Shown piece after piece: positions 9,512 to 18,098 of a stretch of 64,000 nt of DNA. The stretch is taken from NCBI RefSeq assembly GCF_019351405.1, contig NZ_JAHWZX010000012.1:32817-96816 (forward strand). The letters run 5' to 3'. This DNA is from Stakelama flava (GTDB lineage Bacteria; Pseudomonadota; Alphaproteobacteria; Sphingomonadales; Sphingomonadaceae). The notes under the pieces were generated by a model. That model was not told the DNA's origin. It searched no databases and saw only the letters and a list, made by a program, of their open reading frames with translations. Position numbers and translations under genes: made by a program. Position 1 is the stretch's first letter; each line of letters begins with the position of its first letter.

Positions 9512-10486
9512 ATGCCGCACGCAATCCGCATCGAAAGCCATGGCGGGCCGGAGGTCCTGAATTGGGTGTCGATCGACCTTCCTGATCCAGCGGACGGAGA
9601 GGTGCGCATCCGCACCACCGCCGCCGGACTGAACTATATCGATACCTATCACCGTTCGGGCCTGTATCCGGTCGATTTGCCATCGGGGCTGGGTGTTGAG
9701 GGCGTGGGCGTGGTCGAGGCGGTGGGACCGGGCGTCACCGGTTTTGCCGTGGGCGACCGGGTGGGAACGTTCGGGCCGAAGCTGGGCGCATATGCAACGC
9801 ACCGCAACCTTCCGGCCGATCAGTTGATTCGCCTTCCCGATAGCATCGACGATGAAAGCGCGGCTGCGCTGCTGTTGAAAGGATGCACGGTCGAGGCGCT
9901 GGTCGAACGCTGCGCCAGGGTGAAGGCCGGGCAGCGCGTGCTCGTCTACGCCGCGGCGGGCGGGGTTGGCCATATCATGACCGGCTGGCTGAGTGCTATC
10001 GGCGCGGAAGTCATCGCCGTGGTAGGTAGCGCGGACAAGGCGAAGGCGGCAAGCGCCAACGGCGCCGCCCATGTCATCCGCCATGATCAAGAGGATATTG
10101 CCGAGCGCGTACGTGAGATTACCGAAGGCGCGGGCGTGCCGGTGATTTTCGATGGCGTGGGCAAGGCGACGTGGCAGGCCTCGCTCGACAGCGCTGCACG
10201 ACGCGGGCTGATTGTAAGCTATGGCAACGCAAGCGGTCCGGTCACTGGTGTCGGACTTGGCACTTTATCGCAGAAGGGCTCGCTGTTCGTAACGCGTCCG
10301 ACGCTGTTCGATTATGTCGCCGGAGAAGGCGAAGCGCAGAAATCGGCGGACCGGCTGTTCGCGATGGTCGAACGAGGCGCGGTTACCGCAGAGATCGGCC
10401 AGCGGTTCGCGCTTGGCGATGCTGCCGATGCGCATCGCGCGATCGAGGCGAGCGAAACGCACGGATCGACGGTGCTGCTGCCATAG
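9512..10486 (+). CDS. qor: NADPH:quinone oxidoreductase (zeta-crystallin type)
   Basis: A 324-aa medium-chain dehydrogenase/reductase of the quinone oxidoreductase branch. The N-terminal catalytic domain carries GLNYIDTYHRSGLYP (about residues 39-53) and GVEGVGVVEAVG. The Rossmann domain carries AAAGGVGH (147-154). The zinc ligands of alcohol dehydrogenases are absent, as expected for this branch. It reduces quinones or enones with NADPH in the cytoplasm. It follows the SDR gene closely and is probably co-transcribed with it. Confidence 0.87.
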   Translation: MPHAIRIESHGGPEVLNWVSIDLPDPADGEVRIRTTAAGLNYIDTYHRSGLYPVDLPSGLGVEGVGVVEAVGPGVTGFAVGDRVGTFGPKLGAYATHRNLPADQLIRLPDSIDDESAAALLLKGCTVEALVERCARVKAGQRVLVYAAAGGVGHIMTGWLSAIGAEVIAVVGSADKAKAASANGAAHVIRHDQEDIAERVREITEGAGVPVIFDGVGKATWQASLDSAARRGLIVSYGNASGPVTGVGLGTLSQKGSLFVTRPTLFDYVAGEGEAQKSADRLFAMVERGAVTAEIGQRFALGDAADAHRAIEASETHGSTVLLP

Positions 10487-10766
10487 TCAAAAGGACGCAT
10501 CGTGGAACGGGCGCGCGTTTGCCATGACGTTTCAATTTCGCTGCTCGCGATTTCCTGTTGAGGAGGGTGTATAAAGGGGGTGGGCGTTGCGTGATGAAGA
10601 GGGCTCAGGTTTCGGCGCTCTTCAGCGCTGGCCCATTAGACGGCCACACCGCAGGGCGTAATATTGGCAACGACGCTGCGGCACATTGCTCGACCACTTT
10701 CCCACCTGGCGAATGCACAAACTACATCAGGGCGCGGGATAGGCGTCAATCTGAATCAGAACGACT
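10487..10766. other. 280-bp gap without a convincing gene
   Basis: The only open frame of note (from ATG 10594, with a GGAGGG sequence about 30 bp upstream) encodes about 58 residues of unusual composition with no recognisable feature. I see no clear terminator or tRNA. Confidence 0.4.
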
Positions 10767-10955
10767 CTAGCGGAAGGTGCGAGTCCTGCTTTCCATGACG
10801 CGAAGCGCGCGGTCGAGTTCGCTTACCCGCTGATCGTTTCCCGAGCGAATCGCGCTGACGATCTGATCAACCAGCGCCTGATGCGCATGCTCGCCATATA
10901 TCTCGACCATGCTTTTCGCCTTGGCTTCGGCGGCGGACCAGGTGCCGTCGTTCAT
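10767..10955 (-). CDS. Small alpha-helical protein, 62 aa
   Basis: Starting at MNDGTWSAAEAKAKSM gives a compact, charged, helical protein with the heptad-like stretch SMVEIYGEHAHQALVDQIVS followed by SELDRALRVMESR. There is no membrane segment and no known domain. The regular helical pattern and third-position GC bias support a real gene. Open frame continues upstream to 11024, but those residues have poor composition. Confidence 0.55.
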   Translation of the reverse strand: MNDGTWSAAEAKAKSMVEIYGEHAHQALVDQIVSAIRSGNDQRVSELDRALRVMESRTRTFR

Positions 10956-11158
10956 TGCAGTATCCGTATTGCTGACAGGCGGCCAGAACAGCTGCCGCCC
11001 GGTGATTCCGCTGCATGCTTCCATGGTTTGATCGCGGCCTCTCGATACCGGTTTCTATATGAATCTATCCTTGCTGAACCGTCATTGTGTCCTACGGATT
11101 TCCACGAGTCCGGGGGATTACGGTTCTCCTTCGCCGCGCTTGCCGATAGGATGCGGGC

Positions 11159-12049
11159 ATGAACGCGCCATCGCTTCCGTTTCAGTTCGCTGAGGCACTT
11201 GTGCGTGACCGGCGGCGGTCGGCGCATACCGTGCGCGCCTATCAGGCGTGCGCCGAACGGCTAGTTACATTTCTGCAATCCCATTGGGGGCGTGGCATCG
11301 ACCGAAGTGCGCTTGCCGGCGCCACCACGGCGGACCTGCGCGCTTTTCTGGCACATCGCCGCGCATCGGGACTGGGCAACGCGTCTGCCGCGCGGGAGCT
11401 TTCGGCGGTGCGCGGCTTCCTTGCCTGGGCAGCCGATGGCGCGCCCGGACCCGTATTGAAGGGACCGCGCGTCAAAAAGGGCGTGCCGCGTCCGGTTGCC
11501 CCGGATGAGGCGGTCGCGCTCGCCGAAACCGTGTCGGACGAAGCGGTCGAGCCATGGATCGGCGCGCGCGACTGGGCGGTGCTGCTGCTGCTTTACGGGG
11601 CCGGGTTGCGCATTGGCGAAGCGCTGTCGCTTACCGGCGCTGCTCTGCCGTTGGGAGAGACCCTGTCGGTTACCGGCAAGCGCGAGAAAACGCGCATGGT
11701 GCCCATATTGCCGCAGGTGCGCGATGCGATCGAACGCTATGTCGCGCTTTGCCCCTATGGCACTGCGGCGAAGGAGCCGATTTTTCGCGGGGCGAAGGGC
11801 GGGCCGCTTTCGCCTGCGGTCATCCGCCGGTCGGTGCGCCGCGCGCGCGCCGCGCTGGGCCTGTCCGACCGAACGACACCACACGCGCTGCGTCATAGCT
11901 TCGCGACGCATCTGCTGGGGCGCGGGGCGGACCTTCGCAGCCTTCAGGAACTGCTCGGCCATGCGAGCCTCTCTTCAACGCAGATTTATACCCGGGTCGA
12001 TGCCGCGCACCTGCTCGACGTCTACCGTAACGCCCATCCGCGGGCGTGA
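11159..12049 (+). CDS. xerC: Tyrosine recombinase XerC/XerD family
   Basis: A 296-aa tyrosine recombinase with an N-terminal SAM-like core-binding domain (about 5-95) and a C-terminal catalytic domain. The catalytic set is complete: Arg151 (GAGLRIGEAL), Lys174 (TGKREKTR), His242-x-x-Arg245 (PHALRHSFATHLL), His268 (LLGHASLSST) and Tyr277. This is the chromosome-dimer resolving type. Length and the HxLRHSFATHLL motif fit XerC rather than a phage integrase, and no attachment site or phage gene is adjacent. XerC versus XerD cannot be fixed without comparison. Confidence 0.85.
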   Translation: MNAPSLPFQFAEALVRDRRRSAHTVRAYQACAERLVTFLQSHWGRGIDRSALAGATTADLRAFLAHRRASGLGNASAARELSAVRGFLAWAADGAPGPVLKGPRVKKGVPRPVAPDEAVALAETVSDEAVEPWIGARDWAVLLLLYGAGLRIGEALSLTGAALPLGETLSVTGKREKTRMVPILPQVRDAIERYVALCPYGTAAKEPIFRGAKGGPLSPAVIRRSVRRARAALGLSDRTTPHALRHSFATHLLGRGADLRSLQELLGHASLSSTQIYTRVDAAHLLDVYRNAHPRA

Positions 12050-12050
12050 A

Positions 12051-12659
12051 TCAGGTCGAATGTTCCGCTGGCTTCCAGGTGAATACGCGCCAGATGTACC
12101 ACAGCGCCACCAGCACCACGATGGCGATCGTCGCCGGCCCGATGACCTTGTCGATATCGGTAAAGCGCCGCCCAAGATAATAGCCCGCCCCGACCAGCAC
12201 CGCGTTCCAGATCAGCGTGCCCGCGCTGGTCCAGGCCAGAAAGCGCGGCAGCCCCATTTTCGTCAGCCCGGCGGGAAGTGAAATCATCGTGCGGAACGTC
12301 GGCAAAAACCGGCAGACAAAGACCATCCATCCACCATGTTTTTGAAAAAAGCGCTCCACCTTACGCACCTCTTCCCAATCGATCGTAAGCCAGCGGCCCC
12401 AGCGATCGACAAAGGGTTTCAGCCGGGCCACACCGACTTTGCGTCCGATCCAGTACCAGAAACAGTTACCCGTCACGCTGCCGATCGTTCCGGCGATCAG
12501 CAGCGGTGCCAGTGCCATCGATCCGCGCGCAACGGCGATGCCGCCAAGTCCCATGATCAGTTCGGACGGAATCGGCGGCACGACATTTTCCAGCGCCATA
12601 AGAAGCGCGATGCCCCAATATCCGCCCGCGGCGATCAGGTTGATGATGAAATGACCCAT
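12051..12659 (-). CDS. DedA-family membrane protein
   Basis: A 202-aa polytopic membrane protein of the DedA (SNARE-associated/VTT) family. It shows the N-terminal ENVVPPIPSE motif, the central FW(Y)xGRKVG segment and the conserved R-F-L-P-x-x-R-T region (CRFLPTFRTMISLPAG at about residues 114-129). DedA proteins act in membrane homeostasis, and some recycle undecaprenyl phosphate. It lies downstream of gshB on the same strand after a 48-bp gap. Confidence 0.85.
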   Translation of the reverse strand: MGHFIINLIAAGGYWGIALLMALENVVPPIPSELIMGLGGIAVARGSMALAPLLIAGTIGSVTGNCFWYWIGRKVGVARLKPFVDRWGRWLTIDWEEVRKVERFFQKHGGWMVFVCRFLPTFRTMISLPAGLTKMGLPRFLAWTSAGTLIWNAVLVGAGYYLGRRFTDIDKVIGPATIAIVVLVALWYIWRVFTWKPAEHST

Positions 12660-12707
12660 GCGCGGTGATGAACGCCCGCCGCCCGCATCGGCTCCGGCGA
12701 ACCTGGT

Positions 12708-13670
12708 TTAACCGGCGTTTCGTTCGGCCACACGGCGTTCGATCGCGTCCCAGATCATACCCGAACTGTCGGTGCCGTTGAATTTGTCGATCGCGACGAT
12801 CCCGGTGGGCGACGTGACGTTGATTTCGGTCAGCCATTTGCCGCCGATCACGTCGATGCCGACGAAGATCAGCCCGCGCTGCTTCAATTCGGGACCCATC
12901 CCGGCGCAGATTTCGCGTTCGGTCTCGGTCAGTTCGGTCTTCTCTGCGCTGCCGCCGACCGCGAGATTTGACCGGATTTCCCCTTTCCCCGGCAGGCGAT
13001 TGATCGCGCCAGCGACTTCGCCATCGACCAGCACGATCCGCTTGTCGCCCTTGGCGATGTCGGGAAGGAAGGCCTGCACCATATGCGGTTCGCGATAGGC
13101 GGTGTTGAATACCTCAATCAACGAGGACAGGTTCTGCCCGCCCTCGTCGATCTTGAAGATTGCCTTGCCGCCATTTCCGTGCAGCGGCTTCACCACGATC
13201 GCGCCGTGCCGTTCCAGAAATGCCCTGGCCTCTTCATAGCTGCGCGTGATCAGCGTCGGCGGCATGAACCGGGCATAATCGAGCACGAAGACCTTTTCCG
13301 GCGCGTTGCGCACCTCTACGGGATCGTTGACCACCAGCGTCTTGTGGCGGATGCGTTCGAGCAGATGCGTCGCGGTGATATAGCCCAGATCGAACGGCGG
13401 GTCCTGCCGCATCAATACGACATCGGCCTCTTCGCCCAGATCAAGGCTGACCGGTTCGCCCAGCGTGAAATGGTTGCCCGGTTCGTTGCGCACGTCCGCA
13501 GGCCATGCCTTTGCCCATACCCGTCCGTCCGAATAGTTCAGCGCTTCGGGTGGGTAATAGAATAACCGGTGCCCGCGCTCTATCGCCCTGATCATCAGCG
13601 CAAAGGTCGAATCGCCCGCGATGTTGATCGTGTCGAGCGGGTCCATCTGGCAGGCGACGGTCAGGGTCAT
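12708..13670 (-). CDS. gshB: Glutathione synthetase
   Basis: A 320-aa ATP-grasp ligase that joins glycine to gamma-glutamylcysteine to give glutathione. The N-terminus (CQMDPLDTINIAGDSTFAL), the LMRQDPPFD motif, the ATP-binding KPLHGNGGKAIF region and the C-terminal INVTSPTG signature all match GshB, and the length is standard. It lies with rsmI and yraN in an order I recall as common in Alphaproteobacteria. The gloA and gloB genes near 39 kb use its product. Confidence 0.93.
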   Translation of the reverse strand: MTLTVACQMDPLDTINIAGDSTFALMIRAIERGHRLFYYPPEALNYSDGRVWAKAWPADVRNEPGNHFTLGEPVSLDLGEEADVVLMRQDPPFDLGYITATHLLERIRHKTLVVNDPVEVRNAPEKVFVLDYARFMPPTLITRSYEEARAFLERHGAIVVKPLHGNGGKAIFKIDEGGQNLSSLIEVFNTAYREPHMVQAFLPDIAKGDKRIVLVDGEVAGAINRLPGKGEIRSNLAVGGSAEKTELTETEREICAGMGPELKQRGLIFVGIDVIGGKWLTEINVTSPTGIVAIDKFNGTDSSGMIWDAIERRVAERNAG

Positions 13671-13739
13671 GCGTCTCGCTTCATTTTGGCGTCGGCTGTG
13701 CGACGGAAAAGGGCGATGTAGGAGCGCGCATGCGCCAAG

Positions 13740-14093
13740 TCACCCGATCCACGCATTTTCGATATGGTGCGGCCGCATCGATGGCGTCACCAGCACCACG
13801 TCGATCCGGATATCTTCGCCTCTGGTGGCATAGCGGGGCATGAGCATTTCGGCCGCCGCCGCGACGCGGGTCAGCCGCCGTTCGTCGATCGCATGGTCCA
13901 GATCGGCGGCGCTTGCCCGCGCCTTCACTTCAACGAACGCGATCACCGTTCCGCGCTTCGCGATCAGGTCGACTTCGCCGGCGCGCGTTTTCACCCGCCG
14001 GTCGAGGATGCGCCAGCCCTTGGTGCGCAGATACCATGCCGCGATCGTTTCGCCGCCGCGACCGCGCGCTTCGGCGGCGCGCCGGTCCCTCAC
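13740..14093 (-). CDS. yraN: YraN/UPF0102 family endonuclease-like protein
   Basis: A 117-aa protein of the UPF0102 family with a restriction-endonuclease-like core: GRGGETIAAWYL, then the acidic GEVDLIA and the FVEVKAR motif (E-x-K) at about residues 52-58. No cellular substrate is firmly established for the family. Its ATG overlaps the rsmI stop codon (ATGA-type overlap), so it is translationally coupled to rsmI. Confidence 0.88.
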   Translation of the reverse strand: MRDRRAAEARGRGGETIAAWYLRTKGWRILDRRVKTRAGEVDLIAKRGTVIAFVEVKARASAADLDHAIDERRLTRVAAAAEMLMPRYATRGEDIRIDVVLVTPSMRPHHIENAWIG

Positions 14094-14926
14094 GCCTTTA
14101 TTTCCAGCGCGCGGGCGTAAAGCGCCTTGCGATCAAGCCCCAGCCGCTTTGCCACCTCGCCAGCGGCCTTGGAAACCGGCAGGCGGGTCAGCGCCTCGGC
14201 CAGCGCCGCGTCGGTATCGGCTTCGCTTGCGGGGGGCGCTTCGCCCGGCGGTCCGACCACGACCACGATTTCCCCCTTGGGCGGCGGCGCTTCGGCGTAA
14301 TGCCGCGCCAGCCCGTCCAGCGTGCCGGTAACGCATTCTTCGAATTTTTTGGTGATTTCCCGGGTCACCGCTGCCTCACGGGTGCCCAGCCCCTGCGCCA
14401 GCGCGGCGAGGAGCGCCGCCAGCCGCTGCCCCGATTCGTACAGGACCAGCGTTGCACGGACACCCGCCACCTCCGCAATCGAATCGCCGCGCGCCTTCGC
14501 CTTTGCCGGCAGAAAGCCCAAAAAGAAGAATCGGTCGGTCGGCAGTCCCGCCAGCGTCAGCGCCGATACGGCGGCGCATGGGCCGGGGATGGTGGTCACC
14601 ATATGCCCGGCCGCGCGCGCATCGCGAACCAGCTTGTACCCCGGATCGGAAATCAGCGGCGTTCCCGCATCCGACACCAGCGCGACGACCTCGCTTCCCA
14701 TCCTGGCGACCAGTCCGGGGCGAACATGTTCCGCATTATGATCATGATAGGGTGTCATTGGCCGCTTTACGCCGATATGGCGAAGCAGCCCCGCCGTGAC
14801 TCGGCTGTCCTCCACCGCGATCACGTCGGCGGCGGCAAGGATCGCGGCGGCGCGTGGGGACAGGTCGCCAAGATTGCCGATTGGCGTGGCGACGATATAC
14901 AGACCGGGCGCTGGATCGGCGTTCAT
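14090..14926 (-). CDS. rsmI: 16S rRNA (cytidine1402-2'-O)-methyltransferase
   Basis: A 278-aa SAM-dependent tetrapyrrole-methylase-fold enzyme that 2'-O-methylates C1402 of 16S rRNA. The N-terminal GLYIVATPIGNLGDLS signature, EDSRVTAGLLR, VSDAGTPLISDPG and the PGPCAAVSAL motif are all present. Start is ATG 14926 (MNADPAPG) or ATG 14938 (MTISMNAD); neither has an obvious Shine-Dalgarno sequence. Both candidate start codons overlap those of the divergent lipoprotein gene within palindromic CATG sequences. Confidence 0.92.
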   Translation of the reverse strand: MNADPAPGLYIVATPIGNLGDLSPRAAAILAAADVIAVEDSRVTAGLLRHIGVKRPMTPYHDHNAEHVRPGLVARMGSEVVALVSDAGTPLISDPGYKLVRDARAAGHMVTTIPGPCAAVSALTLAGLPTDRFFFLGFLPAKAKARGDSIAEVAGVRATLVLYESGQRLAALLAALAQGLGTREAAVTREITKKFEECVTGTLDGLARHYAEAPPPKGEIVVVVGPPGEAPPASEADTDAALAEALTRLPVSKAAGEVAKRLGLDRKALYARALEIKA

Positions 14927-14936
14927 GGAGATTGTC

Positions 14937-16139
14937 ATGGCAGAGGCCGCACTGAAACCGCAACGGGGCAATGGCCTCTTCCGTACGATCGCGCTTGCCG
15001 GCGCGCTGGCGCTCGGCGCCTGTTCCAGCATCATTCCGCGCGGCGCGCCGGAAACCGCTCCACCGCCGCAACAGCCGACCCGGCCGGTGGAAACGACTGA
15101 GCCGCAGGTCAGTCAGGGCATCCCGCAGGACGAACAGCGCCACCGCGTCGCGCTGCTCGTGCCGACATCGGGCAATAATGCCGGGGTGGGGCAATCGATC
15201 GCCAACGCCACGCAAATGGCGTTGCTGGATACCAAGAGCGAGCGCGTGCGCATCACTACCTATGACACCGCGACCGGCGCGGCGGACGCGGCGCGCCGCG
15301 CGATCGCCGATGGCAACGGCCTGATCCTCGGCCCGCTATTGTCGGAAGACGTCCGCGCCGTCGCGCCCATCGCGGCTGCCGCGCATGTGCCGGTACTCAG
15401 CTTTTCGAACGATACCTCGGTCGCGGGCAACGGGGCGTTCATCCTCGGCTATACCCCCGCCCAGTCGATCGAGCGGGTGGTGAGTTTCGCGGCGCAGAAC
15501 GGCATGACGCAATTCGCCGCGCTCGTCCCCAGCGGTCTGTACGGCGAACGCGCGTCCGACGCGCTGCTGCGCGCGGTTCGGCGACAGAATGGCGATGTCG
15601 TTTCGATCCAGACCTATGACCGCAGCCGCGCCTCGATCGACGCCGCGGTCAAGCGCATCCCCGAAACATCCCCCTATCAGGCGATCCTGATTGCCGACAG
15701 CGCCGGTACGGCCGCAGTCGCGGTGCCCACGATCCGGGCGACCACCGGGGCAAGCGCAAAGGTGCTTGGCACCGAATTGTGGAACACCGATTCCGCCGTC
15801 GCCGACAACAAGGTGCTGAACGGTGCCTGGTTCGCCAGTGTGCCCGATGGATTGTACCGGCAATATGCCGAAAAATACCGCGCGCGGTTCGGCAAGGCGC
15901 CCTATCGTCTGTCGACGATCGGCTATGATGTCGTGCTGTTGACGGTGCGCATTGCGCGCGACTGGAAAGTCGGTCAGCGCTTTCCGATGAACGATCTGAT
16001 GAGCGACGACGGCTTTGCAGGTCTCGACGGAGCCTTCCGCTTCGACAATAGCGGCGTCGCGCAGCGCGCGCTTGAAGTGCAGGCGATCCGCAACGGCCAG
16101 ACGGTTACGGTCTCAGTCGCGCCGAAAAGTTTCGAATAA
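14937..16139 (+). CDS. LpoA/LppC-like penicillin-binding protein activator lipoprotein
   Basis: A 400-aa lipoprotein. The signal sequence ends in the lipobox LALGAC (Cys at about residue 26), followed by a Pro-rich linker and a type-1 periplasmic-binding-protein fold (about residues 60-395). Alphaproteobacterial proteins of this kind at the rsmI locus are annotated as penicillin-binding protein activators (LpoA family); their role is inferred from E. coli LpoA. ATG 14937 has a GGAG Shine-Dalgarno sequence six bases upstream. ATG 14925 is the alternative start. Confidence 0.82.
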   Translation: MAEAALKPQRGNGLFRTIALAGALALGACSSIIPRGAPETAPPPQQPTRPVETTEPQVSQGIPQDEQRHRVALLVPTSGNNAGVGQSIANATQMALLDTKSERVRITTYDTATGAADAARRAIADGNGLILGPLLSEDVRAVAPIAAAAHVPVLSFSNDTSVAGNGAFILGYTPAQSIERVVSFAAQNGMTQFAALVPSGLYGERASDALLRAVRRQNGDVVSIQTYDRSRASIDAAVKRIPETSPYQAILIADSAGTAAVAVPTIRATTGASAKVLGTELWNTDSAVADNKVLNGAWFASVPDGLYRQYAEKYRARFGKAPYRLSTIGYDVVLLTVRIARDWKVGQRFPMNDLMSDDGFAGLDGAFRFDNSGVAQRALEVQAIRNGQTVTVSVAPKSFE

Positions 16140-16196
16140 GGGCGGCGTGTATCGTTTTGCGGGAACGGGAAGACATCTTCCTTCGCCCGCCCATGC

Positions 16197-17366
16197 TCAC
16201 GCACTGACCGGTTCGCGAACCACTTCGCGCAGGATCGCGTCGAGCAGCGGCATCCCGGCCTGGGTGACGCGCAGGCGTTCGGGCGTTGCGGCGATCAGTC
16301 CCTGGCGCTCCAGCCGCGCGATGCGTTCGGTATCCAGCCACCGCCCCGCATCATCCGCGTCGCCCGCCTGCGCAATCCTCGCCGGATCGATGCCCTCGTC
16401 GAGCCGCAGCCCCATCAGGATCGCCTCTACCGCGCGGGTATCGGCATCCAGTGCATCTTCGCTTTTCAGACCATGGTCGTTGCGCGTCACCGCAGCCATC
16501 CAGTTTTCGGGCTTTTTGTGGCGAAGCGTCGCGGTTTTCAGCCGCCGCCCGTGCGCGCCCGGCCCGATTCCCGCATAATCGCCATAGCGCCAATAGGTAA
16601 GGTTGTGACGGCTTTGCGCACCTGCCCGCGCATGGTTCGAAATCTCATAGGCGGGCAGCCCCGCCGCCGCCGTCATCGATCGCGTTGCGTCGAACAGGTC
16701 GGCGGCCGCATCGCCTTCGGGCAGCGTCAGTGCGCCCTTGGCAAACAGCGTGGCGAAGCGCGTTCCCGGTTCGATGACGAGCTGGTACAGCGACAGATGC
16801 TCGGTCCCGAATGAAAGCGCGCGGCGAAGCTCCGCCTCCCACGCCGATAACGACTGGCCGGGACGCGCATAGATCAGGTCGAAGCTCACCCGATCGAACG
16901 CGACCTGCGCGGTCTCCAACGCGGCCAGCCCCTCGGCAACGTCGTGCGCGCGCCCCAGAAAGTCCAGCGTTTCGTCATCCAGTGCCTGCAACCCCAGCGA
17001 CACCCGGTTGACTCCTGCGCGCGCCAGATCGCCGAAGCGCGCCGCTTCGACCGAGGAGGGGTTGGCTTCCAGCGTTATTTCGATGTCCGGCTCAAACCCC
17101 CAATGGCGCTCGGCCGCCTCCAGCAGCGCTGATACCGTTGCCGGCGGCATCAGCGACGGGGTGCCGCCACCGAAAAAGATCGATCCCAGCCGGCGTCCGG
17201 GCAGCAGCGCGGCTTCATGCGCCATGTCGGCGAGCAGCGCCGCTTGCCACGCCGCCTGGTCGATCGAATCGCGCACATGGCTGTTGAAATCGCAATAGGG
17301 GCATTTGGAAACACAGAAGGGCCAGTGGATATATAGGGCCAGCGGCTGCGTTCGGGATGCGGTCAT
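16197..17366 (-). CDS. hemW: HemW, radical-SAM haem chaperone (HemN-like)
   Basis: A 389-aa radical SAM protein. The CxxxCxxC cluster motif is visible as CVSKCPYCDFNSH (about residues 19-31), followed by GGGTPSLM and the C-terminal HemN-type domain with THNLTYW-like (SRHNLTYWRYGDYAGIGPGAHG) residues. The short N-terminus before the cluster identifies HemW rather than a true HemN coproporphyrinogen dehydrogenase. I chose ATG 17366 because the sequence upstream is not conserved-looking. Its start overlaps a possible start of the divergent CAP gene in a CATG. Confidence 0.88.
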   Translation of the reverse strand: MTASRTQPLALYIHWPFCVSKCPYCDFNSHVRDSIDQAAWQAALLADMAHEAALLPGRRLGSIFFGGGTPSLMPPATVSALLEAAERHWGFEPDIEITLEANPSSVEAARFGDLARAGVNRVSLGLQALDDETLDFLGRAHDVAEGLAALETAQVAFDRVSFDLIYARPGQSLSAWEAELRRALSFGTEHLSLYQLVIEPGTRFATLFAKGALTLPEGDAAADLFDATRSMTAAAGLPAYEISNHARAGAQSRHNLTYWRYGDYAGIGPGAHGRRLKTATLRHKKPENWMAAVTRNDHGLKSEDALDADTRAVEAILMGLRLDEGIDPARIAQAGDADDAGRWLDTERIARLERQGLIAATPERLRVTQAGMPLLDAILREVVREPVSA

Positions 17367-17376
17367 GACACGGGAT

Positions 17377-17976
17377 ATGGCGGTAGAAGTGGTTTTTCGA
17401 AAGGCTATGATCGGCGTTCTGCTCATGCTGGCCGCATGTGTGCCGCAATCGGGCGATGCGCCGCAGTCGCGCGGGGTGGAGCGGGTGGTCGAACCGCGCA
17501 GCTTCGCGGGCAAGGCGCCGCGCGGGCCCGACGAACTGCGCTCCGCGATGCTGGCCGGACAGAATGCCGCGCGCGCCGATGCAGGCGTCGCGCCAATCAC
17601 ATGGGATGCGGAGCTTGCCCGCGAAGCCGATGCGTATGCGCACGAACTCGCCGCCACTGGCCGGTTCGAACATTCAGAAATGGCCGATCGTCCAACGCGC
17701 TCGGGCGAAAACCTTTGGACCGGCACGCGCGGGGCGTATCTCTATTCCGAAATGGTTGGCCATTGGGTGGCCGAAAAACGCTATTTCGTGAACAAGCCGG
17801 TTCCCGACAGTTCGACCACCGGCACGTTCGGCGATGTCGCGCACTATACCCAGATTATCTGGCCCGCGAGTACGCGGATGGGCTGCGCGCTGGAAAGCAA
17901 CGCGCGCGACGACTTTCTGGTATGCCGCTATACTCCCGCCGGCAATGTGTTCGGGGAGCGCGTGTTCAACCGCTAG
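17377..17976 (+). CDS. CAP-domain (SCP/PR-1-like) lipoprotein
   Basis: A 199-aa exported protein with a short hydrophobic segment ending in the lipobox LLMLAAC, then a CAP domain (about residues 55-199). The domain shows the cavity residues of the family: HELAATGRFEHSEM, GENLW, and the HYTQIIWPAST signature. CAP proteins bind small ligands or act extracellularly; no enzyme activity is established. Starts at 17365, 17377 or 17407 are possible; 17377 gives a charged n-region before the hydrophobic core. It interrupts the hemW-rdgB order on the opposite strand. Confidence 0.85.
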   Translation: MAVEVVFRKAMIGVLLMLAACVPQSGDAPQSRGVERVVEPRSFAGKAPRGPDELRSAMLAGQNAARADAGVAPITWDAELAREADAYAHELAATGRFEHSEMADRPTRSGENLWTGTRGAYLYSEMVGHWVAEKRYFVNKPVPDSSTTGTFGDVAHYTQIIWPASTRMGCALESNARDDFLVCRYTPAGNVFGERVFNR

Positions 17977-17995
17977 CGCGGCTTCCACATTTTCC

Positions 17996-18086
17996 CGTCA
18001 TTGCGAACCCGCGCGAGCGGGTGAAGCAATCCAGTAGCGGCAGCGTGTCGCCGGATCGCCGCGCGGCTTCGCCGCTCGCAACGACG
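17996..18086. repeat. REP-like inverted repeat, copy 1
   Basis: The left arm runs from CGTCATTGCGAACC to GAAGCAATCCAG (17996-18034), and the right arm from CCGGATCGCC to CGCAACGACG (18051-18086). The arms are imperfect reverse complements and each contains its own GC-rich hairpin. It fills the gap between the convergent CAP and rdgB genes. The same CGTCAT...ATCCAG layout recurs at 27931 and 33369. Confidence 0.7.
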
Positions 18087-18098
18087 AAGGCTTAAGTC

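Noticed and set aside
10594..10700. Possible tRNA-like segment
   Set aside because: Some stem-like pairing near 10630-10660 was seen, but no T-loop, anticodon stem or CCA pattern could be assembled into a cloverleaf.
10558..10770. Short open frame in the gap after qor
   Set aside because: Composition is poor (many Arg, Thr and Cys without pattern) and the GGAGGG is not correctly spaced from the start codon.
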